From positions 9,829 to 73,828 of the forward strand of contig JAFXSH010000058.1 in assembly GCA_017525805.1 (NCBI GenBank): a stretch of 64,000 nucleotides of DNA, written 5' to 3'. Origin of the DNA: Clostridia bacterium. GTDB lineage: Bacteria; Bacillota_A; Clostridia; Christensenellales; Aristaeellaceae. Position numbers and translations under genes: made by a program. Positions within the stretch are counted from its first letter, which is position 1. Each line of letters opens with the position of its first letter. This document shows positions 1 to 8,642 of this stretch, in pieces. Under the pieces are notes generated by a model, which saw nothing but the letters and a program-made list of their open reading frames with translations, made no database searches and was not told the origin of the DNA.

Positions 1-108
1 GACCCCCGCGTCCGTCAAAAACCGCAGGGTTTCGCCCCGGTAGGCATATTCCGCTTCCGCGTACCGGTGCTCGCTTTCCGGCGAAGCGGTAAAATAATGA
101 TCATTCAT
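1..108 (-). CDS. RsmC/YbxB-like rRNA methyltransferase, N-terminal 36 codons only
   Basis: Partial gene leaving the window at base 1. The visible N-terminus starts MNDHYFTASPESEHR and continues to a FLTDAGV segment, which matches the start of RsmC/YbxB-type class I SAM-dependent methyltransferases (HYF near the start, then a FxTDxGVFS region). Those enzymes methylate guanine in 16S rRNA. The SAM-binding motifs lie outside the window, so the assignment rests on the N-terminus alone. The ATG overlaps the last codons of the upstream pseudouridine synthase by 8 bp, so the two are translationally coupled and probably form a ribosomal RNA modification operon. Confidence 0.6.
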   Translation of the reverse strand, partial: MNDHYFTASPESEHRYAEAEYAYRGETLRFLTDAGV

Positions 109-814
109 GCTTTATTCCCGCCGCCGCGTACAGGGCGGCGGTTTCCTCTTTCCGCAGTTCCCGGTATTCCCCCGGCTGGAGCGCTTCATCCAACGCAAGC
201 GGCCCGAAGGACAGCCGGTGCAGTTGAACGACCGGTTTTCCCACCGCCTGAAACATGCGCTTGACCTGATGGTATTTTCCTTCCTGCACCGTTACCCGCC
301 CCATATCCGGGGCCAGGATCTCCAATACGGCTGGCAGTGCGGTAAAATCCTTAAACGCTATGCCCGATGCGAACGCGGCGGCGTCCGCTTGTTCCAGCGT
401 GCCCTCCACCCGCGCCTCGTACACCTTGTCCACATGCCGGGCGGGAGAAATCAGCCGGTGGGCCAGCTCCCCGTCCGTGGTCAAAAGCAGCAATCCGGTG
501 GTATCCTTGTCCAGCCGCCCCACGGGCATGCAACCAAGGGACGCGTATACCGGCGGCAGCAGGTCCATCACCGTTTGCTGCCGGGCGTCCTCCCGGGCGG
601 TAAGCAACCCGGCGGGTTTATGCATCATCAAATGGCGTTCCATACGGCAGTCCAGTTCCTGGCCGTCCAGCGTTACACGCGCTCCATCCGGCAGGTCAAA
701 CGCGCCGGAGAGCACCGTTTCCCCGTTCACTTTTACCCGCCCGGTCCGCAGAAGGTCCCGGCAGCCGGAACGGGAGGAAAACCCCAAACGCGACAGCAGC
801 TTATCCAGCCTCAT
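101..814 (-). CDS. rsuA: RsuA-family 16S rRNA pseudouridine synthase
   Basis: 237-residue protein of the RsuA/RluB/E/F family, which isomerises a uridine in rRNA to pseudouridine. An S4 RNA-binding domain occupies about residues 1-48 (MRLDKLLSRLGFSSR start). The catalytic domain follows, with the signature GRLDKDTTGLLLLT, whose Asp102 is the expected nucleophile. The C-terminal region contains the family KYHQVKRMF motif. Length is normal. It overlaps the upstream membrane-protein gene by 4 bp (ATGA) and the downstream methyltransferase by 8 bp, so all three are probably one transcript. RsuA (U516) is the best guess; separation from RluB/RluF would need a tree. Confidence 0.9.
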   Translation of the reverse strand: MRLDKLLSRLGFSSRSGCRDLLRTGRVKVNGETVLSGAFDLPDGARVTLDGQELDCRMERHLMMHKPAGLLTAREDARQQTVMDLLPPVYASLGCMPVGRLDKDTTGLLLLTTDGELAHRLISPARHVDKVYEARVEGTLEQADAAAFASGIAFKDFTALPAVLEILAPDMGRVTVQEGKYHQVKRMFQAVGKPVVQLHRLSFGPLALDEALQPGEYRELRKEETAALYAAAGIKHE

Positions 815-1968
815 GGTTGTCCCTGCTTATTTTGGGCGGCTTCCTGGGCGATGCGCGCGGCGTCCTGAGCCACCCGCGCCGCGTGCTCGGCGGCTTCCTG
901 GGCCATCTGCACGGCATCCTGGGCAAAATCACTGTTCTCAGCAGTTTGAGCGGGCGTCGTTTCTTTCTTTTCGCCGTTTCCCATACCGTGGAAATCCACT
1001 TTCTTGGCGGGCACTGGGGGCGCGGCGTTTTCCACGTCCTTATGACTGGAAGAATGGCTGCCGTGGTCGTTTTCCCGCATCAGTCTGCCCATCAGCACCG
1101 CGTTGCGGGTTTTGCGGAAAATCCAGAAGGGTACGTACAGTACCGCCGCAACGGCGGCCAATTTCAGCAGCTCCGCAGTGGGCATGCGGGTGCGCAGCAG
1201 GCGCAGGAGCTGCGTCACCATCATATCGGCGCTCAGGGAAAAATCAACGTTGGCGCGCACATAGGGCGTCAGCACCGCCCCCAAACCGATCAGCGCGGGC
1301 AAACTGAGGAAAAAATTCGCGAAAGTGTTTCGCCGCATTTCTTTCCCGTGCCTTTTCCGGATGCGGCGGCTCCAATGGAAAGTCGGCTTCGTGTCCAAGG
1401 AACGCACAGGCAGGTATTCAACCGGCAGATCGCGCCACCAGCCGTAGGCGAACAGCACCCCAAAGAATGCCATCAGGCCAAAGATGATCCCCAGCGCCAG
1501 GGAAACATCGCCGCCCAGCAGCGTCGCCAGCCAATGAATGGGCGCTTCAAAGGTTTTGTAATCCAATATCCGGCGGAACACCGTGAAATAAATCACACCC
1601 GCCAGGAAGGGAAGCCCCCACAGAATGCCCCGGGCATAACGCAGCAGCCCGGTGTTCAGCCATCTTTGATATATCTTCTTATGACGGCGGTTCAAATGCC
1701 GGGAATAAAAGAGGCGGCGCATCTTTTCCCTGCCCCAGAAGCGCATGGGAATCACACCGCCGATATACACCGCGGCGGCCATGACCCACCCCATCCACAT
1801 GGGCAGCTTACCCCCGAAATCAACGCACAGCAGCATGGGAAGAAATACCGCCACCCTGAGCAGCGCCGTCACGAACGCCACCGTAGTGATCTCGTTCAAA
1901 TTCTTTCTTAATCCTCTCCAGGCCGCTTTCCGAATGGATAACTGTCCCTGGTTCCCCCCCGTGGTCAT
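811..1968 (-). CDS. Multi-pass membrane protein of unknown function with an Ala-rich heptad-like tail
   Basis: 385 residues. I see about five to six hydrophobic segments (near residues 28-48, 55-75, 115-135, 155-175, 215-235 and 265-285) separated by basic loops rich in Arg and Lys. The last 110 residues are soluble: a His/Ser-rich stretch (HGSHSSSHKD), then Pro/Lys-rich sequence, then a run of about 35 residues with a repeated AQDAA/AQEAA pattern that should form an amphipathic helix or coiled coil. No family is recognised. Start at 1968 is supported by an AGGAAAGGAT ribosome site. It overlaps rsuA by 4 bp. A good divergent promoter lies at 2012-2040. Confidence 0.7.
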   Translation of the reverse strand: MTTGGNQGQLSIRKAAWRGLRKNLNEITTVAFVTALLRVAVFLPMLLCVDFGGKLPMWMGWVMAAAVYIGGVIPMRFWGREKMRRLFYSRHLNRRHKKIYQRWLNTGLLRYARGILWGLPFLAGVIYFTVFRRILDYKTFEAPIHWLATLLGGDVSLALGIIFGLMAFFGVLFAYGWWRDLPVEYLPVRSLDTKPTFHWSRRIRKRHGKEMRRNTFANFFLSLPALIGLGAVLTPYVRANVDFSLSADMMVTQLLRLLRTRMPTAELLKLAAVAAVLYVPFWIFRKTRNAVLMGRLMRENDHGSHSSSHKDVENAAPPVPAKKVDFHGMGNGEKKETTPAQTAENSDFAQDAVQMAQEAAEHAARVAQDAARIAQEAAQNKQGQP

Positions 1969-2011
1969 ATCCTTTCCTTCCGCCTTTCATGGTTCATAGA
2001 CAACCGCATGT

Positions 2012-2040
2012 ATTATAGCGCATAATCCCCCCAATTGCAA
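2012..2040 (-). promoter_or_regulatory. Sigma-A promoter for the membrane protein-rsuA operon
   Basis: On the minus strand TTGCAA (2040-2035), a 17-bp spacer, and a perfect TATAAT (2017-2012). It lies about 45 bases before the start of the membrane protein gene. Confidence 0.6.
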
Positions 2041-2109
2041 CAAAAACCCCTTTTATATGAAGCCGGACTGCCGGGCAGCCCGTTTTTCCGTGCAAAATAC
2101 GCCGCGCAT

Positions 2110-2138
2110 TTGACATTTTGACCAAAAGGGGGTATGAT
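2110..2138 (+). promoter_or_regulatory. Sigma-A promoter for the cyclophilin-zapA-U32 operon
   Basis: Perfect TTGACA (2110-2115), 17-bp spacer, TATGAT (2133-2138). The start codon at 2194 is preceded by TTGGAGGAATAAGTC, a strong ribosome site. Confidence 0.75.
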
Positions 2139-2193
2139 GCATATTGCAAGAAATGCTTGCCATTTCCGGCTTTGAAAATTGGAGGAATAAGTC

Positions 2194-2718
2194 ATGAGCG
2201 AATCCCAGCATCCCACGTTTGTGATCACCCTGGAAAACGGCGGTGAAATCAAGGGCGAACTGTATCCCGAATACGCTCCGCAATCGGTAGGCAATTTCGC
2301 GTCCCTGGCCAACAGCGGCTTTTATGACGGGCTGATTTTCCATCGGGTGATCCCCGGCTTTATGATCCAGGGCGGCTGTCCCAAAGGCACCGGCACCGGC
2401 GGCCCCGGCTATTCCATCAAGGGCGAGTTCAAGCAGAACGGGGTGGAAAATCCCCTGAAACATACCTACGGCGTGCTGAGCATGGCCCGGGCCATGGACC
2501 CCGATTCCGCGGGCAGCCAGTTCTTTATCATGACCAGCGATTCCCCGCATTTGGACGGGGCCTACGCCGCTTTCGGCAAGGTGCTGGAGGGCATGGAATA
2601 CGCCGAAAAGATCGTGAACGCTGATCGGGACATGCGGGATAAGCCCTTAGAGCCCCAGCGCATCGCTTCCATCCGGGTAGATACCCAGGGCAGCTACTAC
2701 CCCTTCAATCAATTATGA
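2194..2718 (+). CDS. Cyclophilin-type peptidyl-prolyl cis-trans isomerase
   Basis: 174 residues, a single cyclophilin domain without a signal peptide, so cytoplasmic. Hallmarks of the active site are present: [13 protein letters not shown] (His50, Arg51, Gln59) and, further on, GSQFFI. It catalyses isomerisation of Xaa-Pro bonds in folding proteins. It is first in an operon: its stop codon overlaps the zapA start by 4 bp. The start is set by a GGAGG ribosome site. A PpiA/PpiB-type bacterial cyclophilin; the exact subtype is not determined. Confidence 0.95.
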   Translation: MSESQHPTFVITLENGGEIKGELYPEYAPQSVGNFASLANSGFYDGLIFHRVIPGFMIQGGCPKGTGTGGPGYSIKGEFKQNGVENPLKHTYGVLSMARAMDPDSAGSQFFIMTSDSPHLDGAYAAFGKVLEGMEYAEKIVNADRDMRDKPLEPQRIASIRVDTQGSYYPFNQL

Positions 2719-3008
2719 TCCTGAACAAAGGCATCGAACGCCGGTACACCCTGCGCATCGCGGGGCGGGATTACACCATCACCAGCTCCGACGCCCCCGA
2801 ACACGTGCGCCGGGTGGCCGTTTATATCGACCGGAAAATCGCCGAAACGGCTTCCGCGGGCTTTGTGAACCGGGAAAACGCCGCCGTGATCGCCGGCATG
2901 ACGGTGGCGGACGAACTGCTCACCGCCCAGGACGACAATACCCGCCTGCGCAGGGAGCTGCTGCAGGCGCGTCAGGAGCTCCAGGAATTAAAGCATGCCA
3001 GCACATGA
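2715..3008 (+). CDS. zapA: Cell division protein ZapA
   Basis: 97 residues. The N-terminal beta-rich part (about 8-50, with [10 protein letters not shown] and a VAVYIDRKI helix) followed by a long C-terminal helix with heptads (70-95, [16 protein letters not shown]) is the ZapA fold. ZapA bundles FtsZ filaments at the division septum in the cytoplasm. It overlaps the cyclophilin gene by 4 bp and the U32 peptidase gene by 14 bp, so it depends on translational coupling. The gene order zapA-U32 peptidase-mutS2 is common in Firmicutes, which supports the call. Confidence 0.88.
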   Translation: MILNKGIERRYTLRIAGRDYTITSSDAPEHVRRVAVYIDRKIAETASAGFVNRENAAVIAGMTVADELLTAQDDNTRLRRELLQARQELQELKHAST

Positions 3009-5331
3009 TTTGGAACTGCTCGCTCCAGCGGGCAGCATGGACGCGCTGAAAGCGGCCATTGCCAACGGCGCGGACGCGGTGTACTTGGGCGCGGCGGCTT
3101 TCGGGGCCCGGTCCACGGCGGGGTTTGACGAAAGCAGCCTAAAGGACGCCTTGCGGCTTGCTCACCTGCACCGGAAAAAAATTTACGTTACGGTCAACAT
3201 CCTGATCAAGGAAAGGGAGCTGGACGATGTGCGGCGTACCCTTTCCTTGTTGTCATGTTTGGGGGCCGACGCCGTGCTGCTCCAGGACTTGGGCCTGGTG
3301 AAAATCTGCCGGGAGGAGTTCCCCCAACTGCCCATTCACGCCAGCACCCAAATGGCCCTGCACAGCGCATCCGGCGTAAGGCTCCTGCAATCTTTAGGGG
3401 CGAAGCGGATTGTTTTGGCCCGTGAATGCGGTTTGAACGAAATCCGGCTGGCCGCTCAAACGGGCATGGAGATCGAAGCCTTCTGCCACGGAGCCCTGTG
3501 CGTTTCCTGCTCCGGACAGTGCCTGTTTTCCTCCATGATCGGAGGACGAAGCGGCAACCGGGGCCGGTGCGCCCAGCCCTGCCGCCTGCCCTATACTTAT
3601 CAGGGCGTGACAGGGTCCTGGCTCTCCCCACGTGATTTATGCGCCCGTGATGAATTGCAGGCCATGGCGGACGCCGGGGTGTATTCCTTCAAGATCGAAG
3701 GGCGGTTAAAGCGCCCCGAATACGTGGCTGTGGTGACCCGGGCGTACCGGAACGCGCTAAACGGCATTTTGGAGGGCCGCTTCACGACAGCGGATGAACA
3801 GGAAAAGGAACACCTGACCCAGATTTTTTCCCGTGGCGGCTTTACTTTGGGCTATCCCGGCGAAAAGCGGGACGCCGCCATCATCGACCCCACAAGGGTA
3901 ACACCCATCGGCGTGACCTTGGGGAAAGTAAAAAAGGTGTATCAAAAAGGCGGCGCGCTCCTGGCGGATGTGCCGCTGACAAAACCCCTGCACAACGGGG
4001 ACGGCCTGGAAATCGGCAGGCAGGAACTGCGCTATTCCGGGCCGGAGGTAAACGCCGGGCAAATAGCCGTCTTACGCCTGCGTGACGCCGTGAAGCCCGG
4101 CGAAAACGTCCGGCGCACGGAGGACGAGAGCCAGCTTGCCGCCGCCCGAAAAACCTATGAGGGCGAAGCGCTGAATAACGCCCTTCAAATCCCCTTTGAC
4201 ACCGTGCTGACGGCCTATCCGGGAAAAGAAATTTCTCTGCACGTTACGGACGGGGAAAGCGCCGTGACCGTAACGGGCGATATCTGCCAGCCTGCCCAGA
4301 AAAAAGCCCTGGATAAGGAAAGCGCAAAAAACGCCTTGAGCAAAACCGGCGGCACGCCTTTTGTCCTCCGTGCGCTTACAGTGAAAACGGCGGGAGCTTT
4401 CGTGCCCGCCTCCGCCCTGAACGCCCTGCGGCGGGAAGCGCTGGAAGAATTGACAGAAGCCCGCATCGTCGCCCAGCCCAGGGACGCTTCAGCCCCCGCG
4501 CGGTTTGATATGCCGGAATACGCCGCTTTCAAGCCCCGGCTGATCGTGAAAACCTCCGATGGAGAAGCCGTTTCCTCCCTGCTCCAAGCGGGCGCGGATG
4601 AAATCCTGTATCTGCCCCAGGATTTCCGGGAACCGTATCTTCTGCCCATTCTGGAAAGCTTTCCGGAAAAGACGCGGCTGTGCCTGTCCGCTCAATGCAG
4701 GGAAGACACTTTGCGGCAGCTCAAAGCCTGGGCGGAGGAAAGAAAAATCCCCCTGTGCCTGTCCAGCCCCAACCAGCTTGCTTTCGGGGATATGGCCGGG
4801 GAGGGCGTGCCCGTCATGAACAGCGAAAGCGTCAAGTTACTTTCCCATTTGGGCTGTACAAGCGTCACCCTCTCCCGGGAACTGTCCAAGAGCGACATAT
4901 TGGATTTGCAAAAAAACATCTGCGAACTGATTCTGCCCGTCTATGGCCGGGCCCGGCTGATGGTGCTGAATCATTGTCCCATGCGCGCCAAAATGGGCCT
5001 GCAAATGGGCCGGGAACAGTGCGAGCTTTGCCGTCAGGGCAAAGGCGCGCTGGGAACATGTCTCACCGACCGAATGGGGGCCAGCTATCCCCTGCGTCCC
5101 CTGCGCCTGCCCGAGGGCTGCCAAATCGAGCTGATGGCAGACAAACCCCTGCATTTATCCGGGCGGCTGGACGGCATGGAGCATCTTTCCTGGCTGCTCA
5201 CGTTTTCCGATGAGTCCAAGGAAGAACAAGCCCGGATCACTGCCCATTACGCCGCCCTGAAACGGGGTGAAACGCCCAAGCCGATGGAGCTCAGAAGCAC
5301 CCTGGGCCGCTTTACGGACGGCGTATTGTGA
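2995..5331 (+). CDS. U32-family peptidase/RNA hydroxylation protein with DUF3656
   Basis: 778 residues. The N-terminal TIM-barrel-like U32 domain (about 1-330) carries the Cys-rich signature CHGALCVSCSGQC (Cys164 onward) and RGRCAQPCR shortly after. A DUF3656 collagenase-like domain and a second barrel-like half follow, with further cysteines near residues 660-690 that could hold an iron-sulfur cluster. Relatives include TrhP (tRNA U34 hydroxylation) and RlhA (23S C2501 hydroxylation), so an RNA-hydroxylation role is as likely as proteolysis. The start overlaps zapA by 14 bp. No signal peptide is present, so the protein is cytoplasmic. Confidence 0.88.
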   Translation: MPAHDLELLAPAGSMDALKAAIANGADAVYLGAAAFGARSTAGFDESSLKDALRLAHLHRKKIYVTVNILIKERELDDVRRTLSLLSCLGADAVLLQDLGLVKICREEFPQLPIHASTQMALHSASGVRLLQSLGAKRIVLARECGLNEIRLAAQTGMEIEAFCHGALCVSCSGQCLFSSMIGGRSGNRGRCAQPCRLPYTYQGVTGSWLSPRDLCARDELQAMADAGVYSFKIEGRLKRPEYVAVVTRAYRNALNGILEGRFTTADEQEKEHLTQIFSRGGFTLGYPGEKRDAAIIDPTRVTPIGVTLGKVKKVYQKGGALLADVPLTKPLHNGDGLEIGRQELRYSGPEVNAGQIAVLRLRDAVKPGENVRRTEDESQLAAARKTYEGEALNNALQIPFDTVLTAYPGKEISLHVTDGESAVTVTGDICQPAQKKALDKESAKNALSKTGGTPFVLRALTVKTAGAFVPASALNALRREALEELTEARIVAQPRDASAPARFDMPEYAAFKPRLIVKTSDGEAVSSLLQAGADEILYLPQDFREPYLLPILESFPEKTRLCLSAQCREDTLRQLKAWAEERKIPLCLSSPNQLAFGDMAGEGVPVMNSESVKLLSHLGCTSVTLSRELSKSDILDLQKNICELILPVYGRARLMVLNHCPMRAKMGLQMGREQCELCRQGKGALGTCLTDRMGASYPLRPLRLPEGCQIELMADKPLHLSGRLDGMEHLSWLLTFSDESKEEQARITAHYAALKRGETPKPMELRSTLGRFTDGVL

Positions 5332-5370
5332 ACGAACCGCAAACAATCTATAAACCTTTTGCCTGTTTTC

Positions 5371-5400
5371 TTGCAATGCTTTTCATTTTCACCGTATACT
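5371..5400 (+). promoter_or_regulatory. Probable promoter for mutS2
   Basis: TTGCAA (5371-5376), an 18-bp spacer and TATACT (5395-5400), just before the GGGGAGGG ribosome site of mutS2. Confidence 0.5.
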
Positions 5401-5420
5401 GACCTGGGGAGGGAAACGAA

Positions 5421-7775
5421 ATGAACGAACGTGCCCTGCGGGTGCTGGAATTTACCAAAATCCGGGATATGCTGGCCGGTTACGCCCTGAGCGATCCGGG
5501 AAAAGAAAAATGCCGCGCTTTAACGCCCCTTTCTGATTTTGCCGAGGTCAATAAAGCCCTGGACGAAACGGAAGAGGCGGTGGCCACCCTGGCTTACGTG
5601 GGCGGCAACCCGCTGATTTCCTTTAACGACGTATCGGAATACCTGTCCCTGGCGGAGAAGGGCTCCACCCTTTCGCAAAAGGCGCTGCTTTCCGTGGCGG
5701 AAACCCTGCGGGCCGCGAGAGCCGCCCGGAACGCCCTGGTGACGGATAAGGAAAACACGCCCCTCATCACCTCCATGGCTTCCCGGCTCCAGCCGCTTAG
5801 GCAGTTGGAAACGGACATTACCGAGGCCATTTTGAGCGAGGACGAGATTTCCGACCACGCCTCCCCCGCCCTGCTGGACATCCGGCGGCACATCCGACAG
5901 GCCAATGACCGCATCCGGGAAAAGCTCAACGCCATGGCCCACGGGAACAGTTATTCCAAGTATCTGATGGAATCCATCGTCACCGTGCGCAATGGCCGCT
6001 ATGTGCTGCCCGTGAAAGCCGAGCACCGGGGCGACGTGCCCGGCCTGGTGCACGATCAGTCGGCCACCGGGGCCACACTGTTCATTGAGCCCTTAGCCGT
6101 GGTGGAGCTGGGCAACGAGCTCAAGGAATGGCACATGAAGGAGCGGGACGAGATCGAACGCATCCTGGCCGCCCTGTCCCAGCAGGTGGCCGATAACACC
6201 GGCCTCATTTCCCAGAATTTGGCCATTCTGGCAGAGCTGGATTTCATCTTTGCCAAGGGCATGCTCAGCCGGGAATTAGACTGCGTGCGCCCCAAGATGA
6301 ACGAAGAAGGAAAAATCAACCTGGTTCGGGTCCGCCATCCCCTCATTTCCCGGGACACGGTGGTGCCCTGCTCCCTGTGGCTGGGCGAAGAATTTACCTC
6401 CCTCATCATCACCGGCCCCAACACCGGCGGTAAAACCGTCACCCTGAAAACCTTGGGTCTCATGACCCTCATGGCCCAAAGCGGCCTGCATGTTCCGGGG
6501 GCTTTAGGCACGGAGCTTTCCACCTTTGAGGAGGTGTACGCCGACATCGGCGACGAGCAGAGCATCGAACAGAGCCTGTCCACCTTCTCTTCCCACATGA
6601 CCAACATCGTCAGCATCATGAACGCGGTGACACCCCGTGATTTAGCGCTATTCGACGAATTGGGCGCGGGCACCGATCCCACCGAGGGCGCGGCCCTGGC
6701 CCAGGTGATTTTGAACGCCCTGCTCAAAATCAGGACCCGCACGGCGGCCACCACTCATTACAGCGAGCTGAAAGCCTACGCGCTTTCCACCAAGGGCGTG
6801 GAAAACGCCAGTGTGGAATTCGACGTGGCGACTTTGCGGCCCACCTACCGCCTGTCCATCGGCGTGCCGGGCAAATCTAACGCCTTTGAGATTTCCCGCC
6901 GTCTGGGGCTGCCGGAATACCTGATCGAAGAAGCCAAGGACCTGCTTTCCCACGACACCATCCGCTTTGAGGATGTGATTGCCAACGCGGAATACCACCG
7001 TCAGATCGCCGAAAAGGAACGGGAGCTGGCCGAACAGGCCCGCCAGGAAACGGTGCGCCTGCGGAACGAAGCGGAAAAGCTGTACCGGGACATGGAGGAA
7101 AAGAAGGACTTATCCACCCGCAAAGCCAAGGAAGAAGCCCGCCGCATCATGGAAAAAGCCCGGCGGGATTCCGAACAGATTCTCTATGATTTAAAGAAAA
7201 TGAAGAAAGCGGGGGGCGTGCCGGATCACGAAGTGAACGCCCTGAAAAAGCGCTTGGAGGACGGCATCGACAGCTTGGCCGAAGGGCTGAAAACACCCAC
7301 TGGCAATTTTGCCGAGCCGCCCAAGACCCTAAAGGTGGGCGACATCGTGGAGATCACCCACCTGAACACCAAGGGCACCGTGCTTTCCCTTCCCGACGCC
7401 AAGGGCGAAGTGCAATTGCAGGCGGGCATCATGAAGCTAAAGGCTCATTTGAGCCAGCTCCGCCTGGTGGACGAGCCCCAGCCTAAAAAGAAGCAAACCG
7501 TTTCCGTGCAGAGCGGCGCGGCGGCCCGTTCCGTGGGCATGAGCTGCGACGTGCGCGGCATGAACCTGGACGAAGCAATGGCCGAGGTGGACCAGTATTT
7601 GGACGGGGCCATGATGGCCGGGCTGCATGAAGTGACCATCGTGCACGGCAAGGGCACCGGCGTGCTTCGGGAGGGCATCCAAAAGCACCTAAAAACCTGC
7701 TCCTGCGTCAAATCCTACCGCCGGGGCAAGTACGGCGAAGGCGAAGAGGGCGTCACGGTGGTGGAGCTGAAATAA
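5421..7775 (+). CDS. mutS2: MutS2 / ribosome-rescue ATPase (RqcU) with Smr domain
   Basis: 784 residues, the usual MutS2 length. It has a MutS core and lever (1-300), an ABC-type ATPase with Walker A GPNTGGKT (332-339) and Walker B LALFDELGAGTDPTEGA (Asp412), a long coiled-coil segment (about 515-620), a KOW-like beta domain (about 640-690) and a C-terminal Smr nuclease domain (about 710-784) with HGKGTG (His742). It lacks the MutS mismatch-binding domain. In Firmicutes MutS2 suppresses recombination and splits collided ribosomes in the quality-control pathway. It has its own promoter. Confidence 0.96.
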   Translation: MNERALRVLEFTKIRDMLAGYALSDPGKEKCRALTPLSDFAEVNKALDETEEAVATLAYVGGNPLISFNDVSEYLSLAEKGSTLSQKALLSVAETLRAARAARNALVTDKENTPLITSMASRLQPLRQLETDITEAILSEDEISDHASPALLDIRRHIRQANDRIREKLNAMAHGNSYSKYLMESIVTVRNGRYVLPVKAEHRGDVPGLVHDQSATGATLFIEPLAVVELGNELKEWHMKERDEIERILAALSQQVADNTGLISQNLAILAELDFIFAKGMLSRELDCVRPKMNEEGKINLVRVRHPLISRDTVVPCSLWLGEEFTSLIITGPNTGGKTVTLKTLGLMTLMAQSGLHVPGALGTELSTFEEVYADIGDEQSIEQSLSTFSSHMTNIVSIMNAVTPRDLALFDELGAGTDPTEGAALAQVILNALLKIRTRTAATTHYSELKAYALSTKGVENASVEFDVATLRPTYRLSIGVPGKSNAFEISRRLGLPEYLIEEAKDLLSHDTIRFEDVIANAEYHRQIAEKERELAEQARQETVRLRNEAEKLYRDMEEKKDLSTRKAKEEARRIMEKARRDSEQILYDLKKMKKAGGVPDHEVNALKKRLEDGIDSLAEGLKTPTGNFAEPPKTLKVGDIVEITHLNTKGTVLSLPDAKGEVQLQAGIMKLKAHLSQLRLVDEPQPKKKQTVSVQSGAAARSVGMSCDVRGMNLDEAMAEVDQYLDGAMMAGLHEVTIVHGKGTGVLREGIQKHLKTCSCVKSYRRGKYGEGEEGVTVVELK

Positions 7776-7778
7776 CAT

Positions 7779-7890
7779 AGAGTTGAGAGTGGAGATTGAT
7801 TTTGTTTTTCGCTTTTTTCCCGCAAATCCATCATACGAAAAGCGCAAACTTAATATATCTCAGCCCTCAACTCTTAACTCTCCACTCTCT
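7779..7890. repeat. Palindromic GAGTTGAGAG element, copy 1
   Basis: About 112 bp between mutS2 and the response regulator. The left end reads AGAGTTGAGAGTGGAGA and the right end is a run of CTCAACTCTTAACTCTCCAC type, complementary in the GAGAGTGGAGA part. Inside is a second inverted repeat, CGCTTTT (7810-7816) with AAAAGCG (7838-7844). AT-rich, non-coding, able to fold into a long hairpin. A second element of the same style sits at 44705-44786. It resembles a non-autonomous miniature element; no transposase is nearby. Confidence 0.65.
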
Positions 7891-7946
7891 CGATCATTTA
7901 TCTATCGGATTATCTTTAGTAGTTTGAGCCCCGGAGGTGATTTTTC

Positions 7947-8636
7947 GTGAAGGATAAGCAGACCGTCATGGTGGTGGACGACGATCCCAATATTGCTCAA
8001 CTGGTGAAGCTGTACCTGGAAAAGGAAGGCTTTGAGGTATCCGTGGAGACCCGCGGCGACGACGCCGTGGCCGCGTTCCAAAAAAACCCGCCCAGCCTGA
8101 TGCTGCTGGACATCATGCTGCCCGGCATGGACGGATTGCAGGTGTGCCGCGCCATCCGGCAGATCAGCGCCATTCCCATCATCATGCTTTCCGCCAAGGA
8201 CGAAACCTTCGATAAGGTGTTAGGCTTAGAATTGGGAGCCGACGATTATATCACCAAGCCCTTCGAGGGCAAGGAGCTGGTGGCCCGGGTGAAAGCCGTA
8301 CTGCGCCGTTCCTCCCCCGGTGAAAGCGAAAAGGACACGCTCTCCTTCCCCGGCCTCACCATCAGTTTGGAAAAATACGAGGTGCACTATCAGGGCAAGC
8401 TGTTGGAAATGCCGCCCAAGGAATTGGAAGTGCTGTACTTCTTAGCCGCTCACCAAAACCGGGTGTTCACCCGGGAGCAGCTCTTGGAACAGGTGTGGGG
8501 CTTTGACTTTTTCGGCGACAGCCGCACCGTGGACGTGCATATCAAGCGCCTTAGGGAAAAATTGCAGGACAGCGAAGCCTTAGGCTGGACCATCCGCACA
8601 GTATGGGGCGTGGGGTATAAGTTCGAGGTAAAATAA
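7947..8636 (+). CDS. OmpR/PhoB-family response regulator
   Basis: 229 residues. Receiver domain 1-120 with the acidic pocket Asp11-Asp12, phosphoacceptor Asp55 (LLDIMLPGMDG) and the conserved Lys of ITKPF. Winged-helix DNA-binding domain 130-228 with the family segment RTVDVHIKRLREKL. It acts as a transcription factor once phosphorylated. Its partner is probably the histidine kinase at 9352, although a methyltransferase gene lies between them. The start is set by CGGAGGTGA. The PhoP-like sequence makes it a candidate partner also for the orphan kinase at 13166. Confidence 0.92.
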   Translation: MKDKQTVMVVDDDPNIAQLVKLYLEKEGFEVSVETRGDDAVAAFQKNPPSLMLLDIMLPGMDGLQVCRAIRQISAIPIIMLSAKDETFDKVLGLELGADDYITKPFEGKELVARVKAVLRRSSPGESEKDTLSFPGLTISLEKYEVHYQGKLLEMPPKELEVLYFLAAHQNRVFTREQLLEQVWGFDFFGDSRTVDVHIKRLREKLQDSEALGWTIRTVWGVGYKFEVK

Positions 8637-8642
8637 AAAGTG

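Noticed and set aside
817..1911. Long plus-strand ORF of 364 codons opposite the membrane protein gene
   Set aside because: Antisense shadow of a well-supported minus-strand gene; high GC creates long open frames. Same reasoning for 13175-14545, 27944-28981, 30690-32021 and 53572-54924.
7947..8636. Naming this regulator phoP because a PhoR-like kinase is nearby
   Set aside because: A complete kinase (9352) lies closer in the same transcript; PhoR-like pairing is only a possibility.
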